64,000 nucleotides of DNA from Talaromyces rugulosus (lineage: Eukaryota; Ascomycota; Eurotiomycetes; Eurotiales; Trichocomaceae): NCBI RefSeq assembly GCF_013368755.1, contig NC_049561.1:1240001-1304000 (forward strand), read 5' to 3'. Shown piece by piece: positions 63,374 to 64,000 of this stretch; position 1 is the stretch's first letter, and every line of letters begins with the position of its first letter. The translations under genes and the position numbers were made by a program. The notes under the pieces were generated by a model that was not told where the DNA came from, ran no database searches, and saw nothing but the letters and a program-made list of their open reading frames with translations.

Positions 63374-63839
63374 TTACATAACAGTACAGCAGCCACCGGA
63401 TTGTTGAGGTGCATATGGGTCTTCTCTCTTGTCGACCTGGAATCGGTTAGTATATGCAAGCCGTAGGGAGCATGGGGGAGCGAGCATACCTGACCCCAAA
63501 CGGAGGGAACCATGAAGTCACGAGTGTTGTTGCAGTAATTGATAAGCCTAATTATCGAAAATTGAGTCAATGAAAGGTGGCCAAGAAGGTTGTGGATGAG
63601 TATGGGATCGCGCCGGGCGAAGTGAACAGACAAGACAGCCTTGCTCCTTTTGGGAGCGTTGAAACGTGGGGAGAGAGGAATGCTTACGATAGAGCAGCCT
63701 CGGACACCTTCACACGAGGACGATCCAAGTCCTCCTTCAAGCGACTGTTCAATTCCGTCAGACGGCGTAACTTCAGGTCGGCCATGCTCTGCTTCTTTTG
63801 CTTGACGTCGCCGCCGGAGCGGATTTCGTACGCGGCCAT
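63374..63839 (-). CDS. gpgA: Heterotrimeric G-protein gamma subunit
   Basis: Exons (reverse) 63688-63839, 63490-63547 and 63374-63436 encode 90 residues, the size of fungal G-gamma proteins. The GGL-type helix is [20 protein letters not shown], followed by [20 protein letters not shown] and [20 protein letters not shown]. The end is GGCCTVM: the last four residues CTVM form a CaaX box for prenylation, with the preceding Cys a likely palmitoylation site. The protein anchors the G-beta-gamma dimer at the plasma membrane. It signals in vegetative growth, sporulation and mating. The first intron (140 nt) is the longest. All junctions are in phase. Recognition is very strong despite the short length. 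Confidence 0.96.
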
Positions 63840-64000
63840 GGTGGTAGTTGTTCGTCCCGGGGGGCTGGCGGTACTCGATCAATGATTCGGACGCGCCGAC
63901 GCTGTAAAAAGCTGCGCAGAGAGAGCACTGACAAAACTCTCGGTCGAGGAAAGAAACAAGAGAACCGAGACGATTCGAAGGACAGCAGGGAGCGACAAGA
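63840..64000. promoter_or_regulatory. 5' leader/promoter of gpgA
   Basis: 161 bp to the window edge, upstream of the gpgA start codon. On the gene strand it is pyrimidine-rich, as expected for a leader. Nothing else is visible. Confidence 0.4.

Overview
This 64 kb window is nuclear DNA of a filamentous ascomycete, most likely an Eurotiomycete of the Aspergillus/Penicillium/Talaromyces type. Evidence is the many short introns (about 50-110 nt, GT..AG, with CTAAC/CTGAY-like branch sites), the gene set, and several fungus-specific families (CAP10-type GT90, GH16 endoglucanase, C2H2 plus Zn2Cys6 regulator, SNT2). No bacterial, plasmid or viral gene was seen. Twenty protein genes can be supported. 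Exon structures were built by hand, and every junction was checked for reading phase.

Layout. 0-22.8 kb is gene-dense: the 3' end of an NAD-dependent epimerase (+), DNA topoisomerase I (-), F1-ATPase gamma subunit (+), a J-domain protein (+), an F-box protein (-), an ER thioredoxin/PDI-like protein ending in HDEL (+), an F-box-type hypothetical gene broken by one stop (+), the rRNA/tRNA cytidine acetyltransferase KRE33/NAT10 (-), a multi-membrane CAP10 glycosyltransferase (+) and a GH16 beta-glucanase (-). 22.9-26.7 kb is a gene-free spacer. 26.7-37.5 kb holds the CORVET subunit VPS8 (-), a secreted PI-PLC-X-like phosphodiesterase (+) and a HELQ/POLQ-type DNA helicase (-). 37.5-40.7 kb and 45.9-51.3 kb are long spacers upstream of the chromatin reader SNT2 (+) and of the high-affinity cAMP phosphodiesterase PDE2 (+). 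55-64 kb holds an Rdx/SelW-like redox protein (-), an MFS sugar/quinate-type transporter (-), a flavocytochrome b2-like alpha-hydroxy-acid dehydrogenase (+), a C2H2+Zn2Cys6 regulator (+) and the heterotrimeric G-protein gamma subunit (-).

How they work together. Most genes are unrelated housekeeping or signalling genes. The one plausible functional unit is 56.2-62.5 kb: transporter and dehydrogenase are divergent across a 523-bp promoter, with a regulator directly downstream. That is the usual form of a small fungal catabolic cluster (uptake, oxidation and control of a hydroxy-acid or related carbon source). PDE2 and G-gamma both belong to cAMP/G-protein signalling but lie 9 kb apart, and nothing in the sequence links them.

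Most noteworthy: an 8-nt microexon just before the CGHC site of the PDI-like gene; a b2-type dehydrogenase with complete haem and catalytic residues, but no mitochondrial presequence and an apparent Tyr-to-Ile change at the substrate-binding tyrosine; a topoisomerase I 5' exon that restores the N-terminus and places the more obvious ATG inside an intron; a recurring TACTCCGTA/TACGGAGTA palindrome in the long spacers; and a duplicated GC-rich CCAAT element upstream of SNT2. I found no convincing wholly new biological system.
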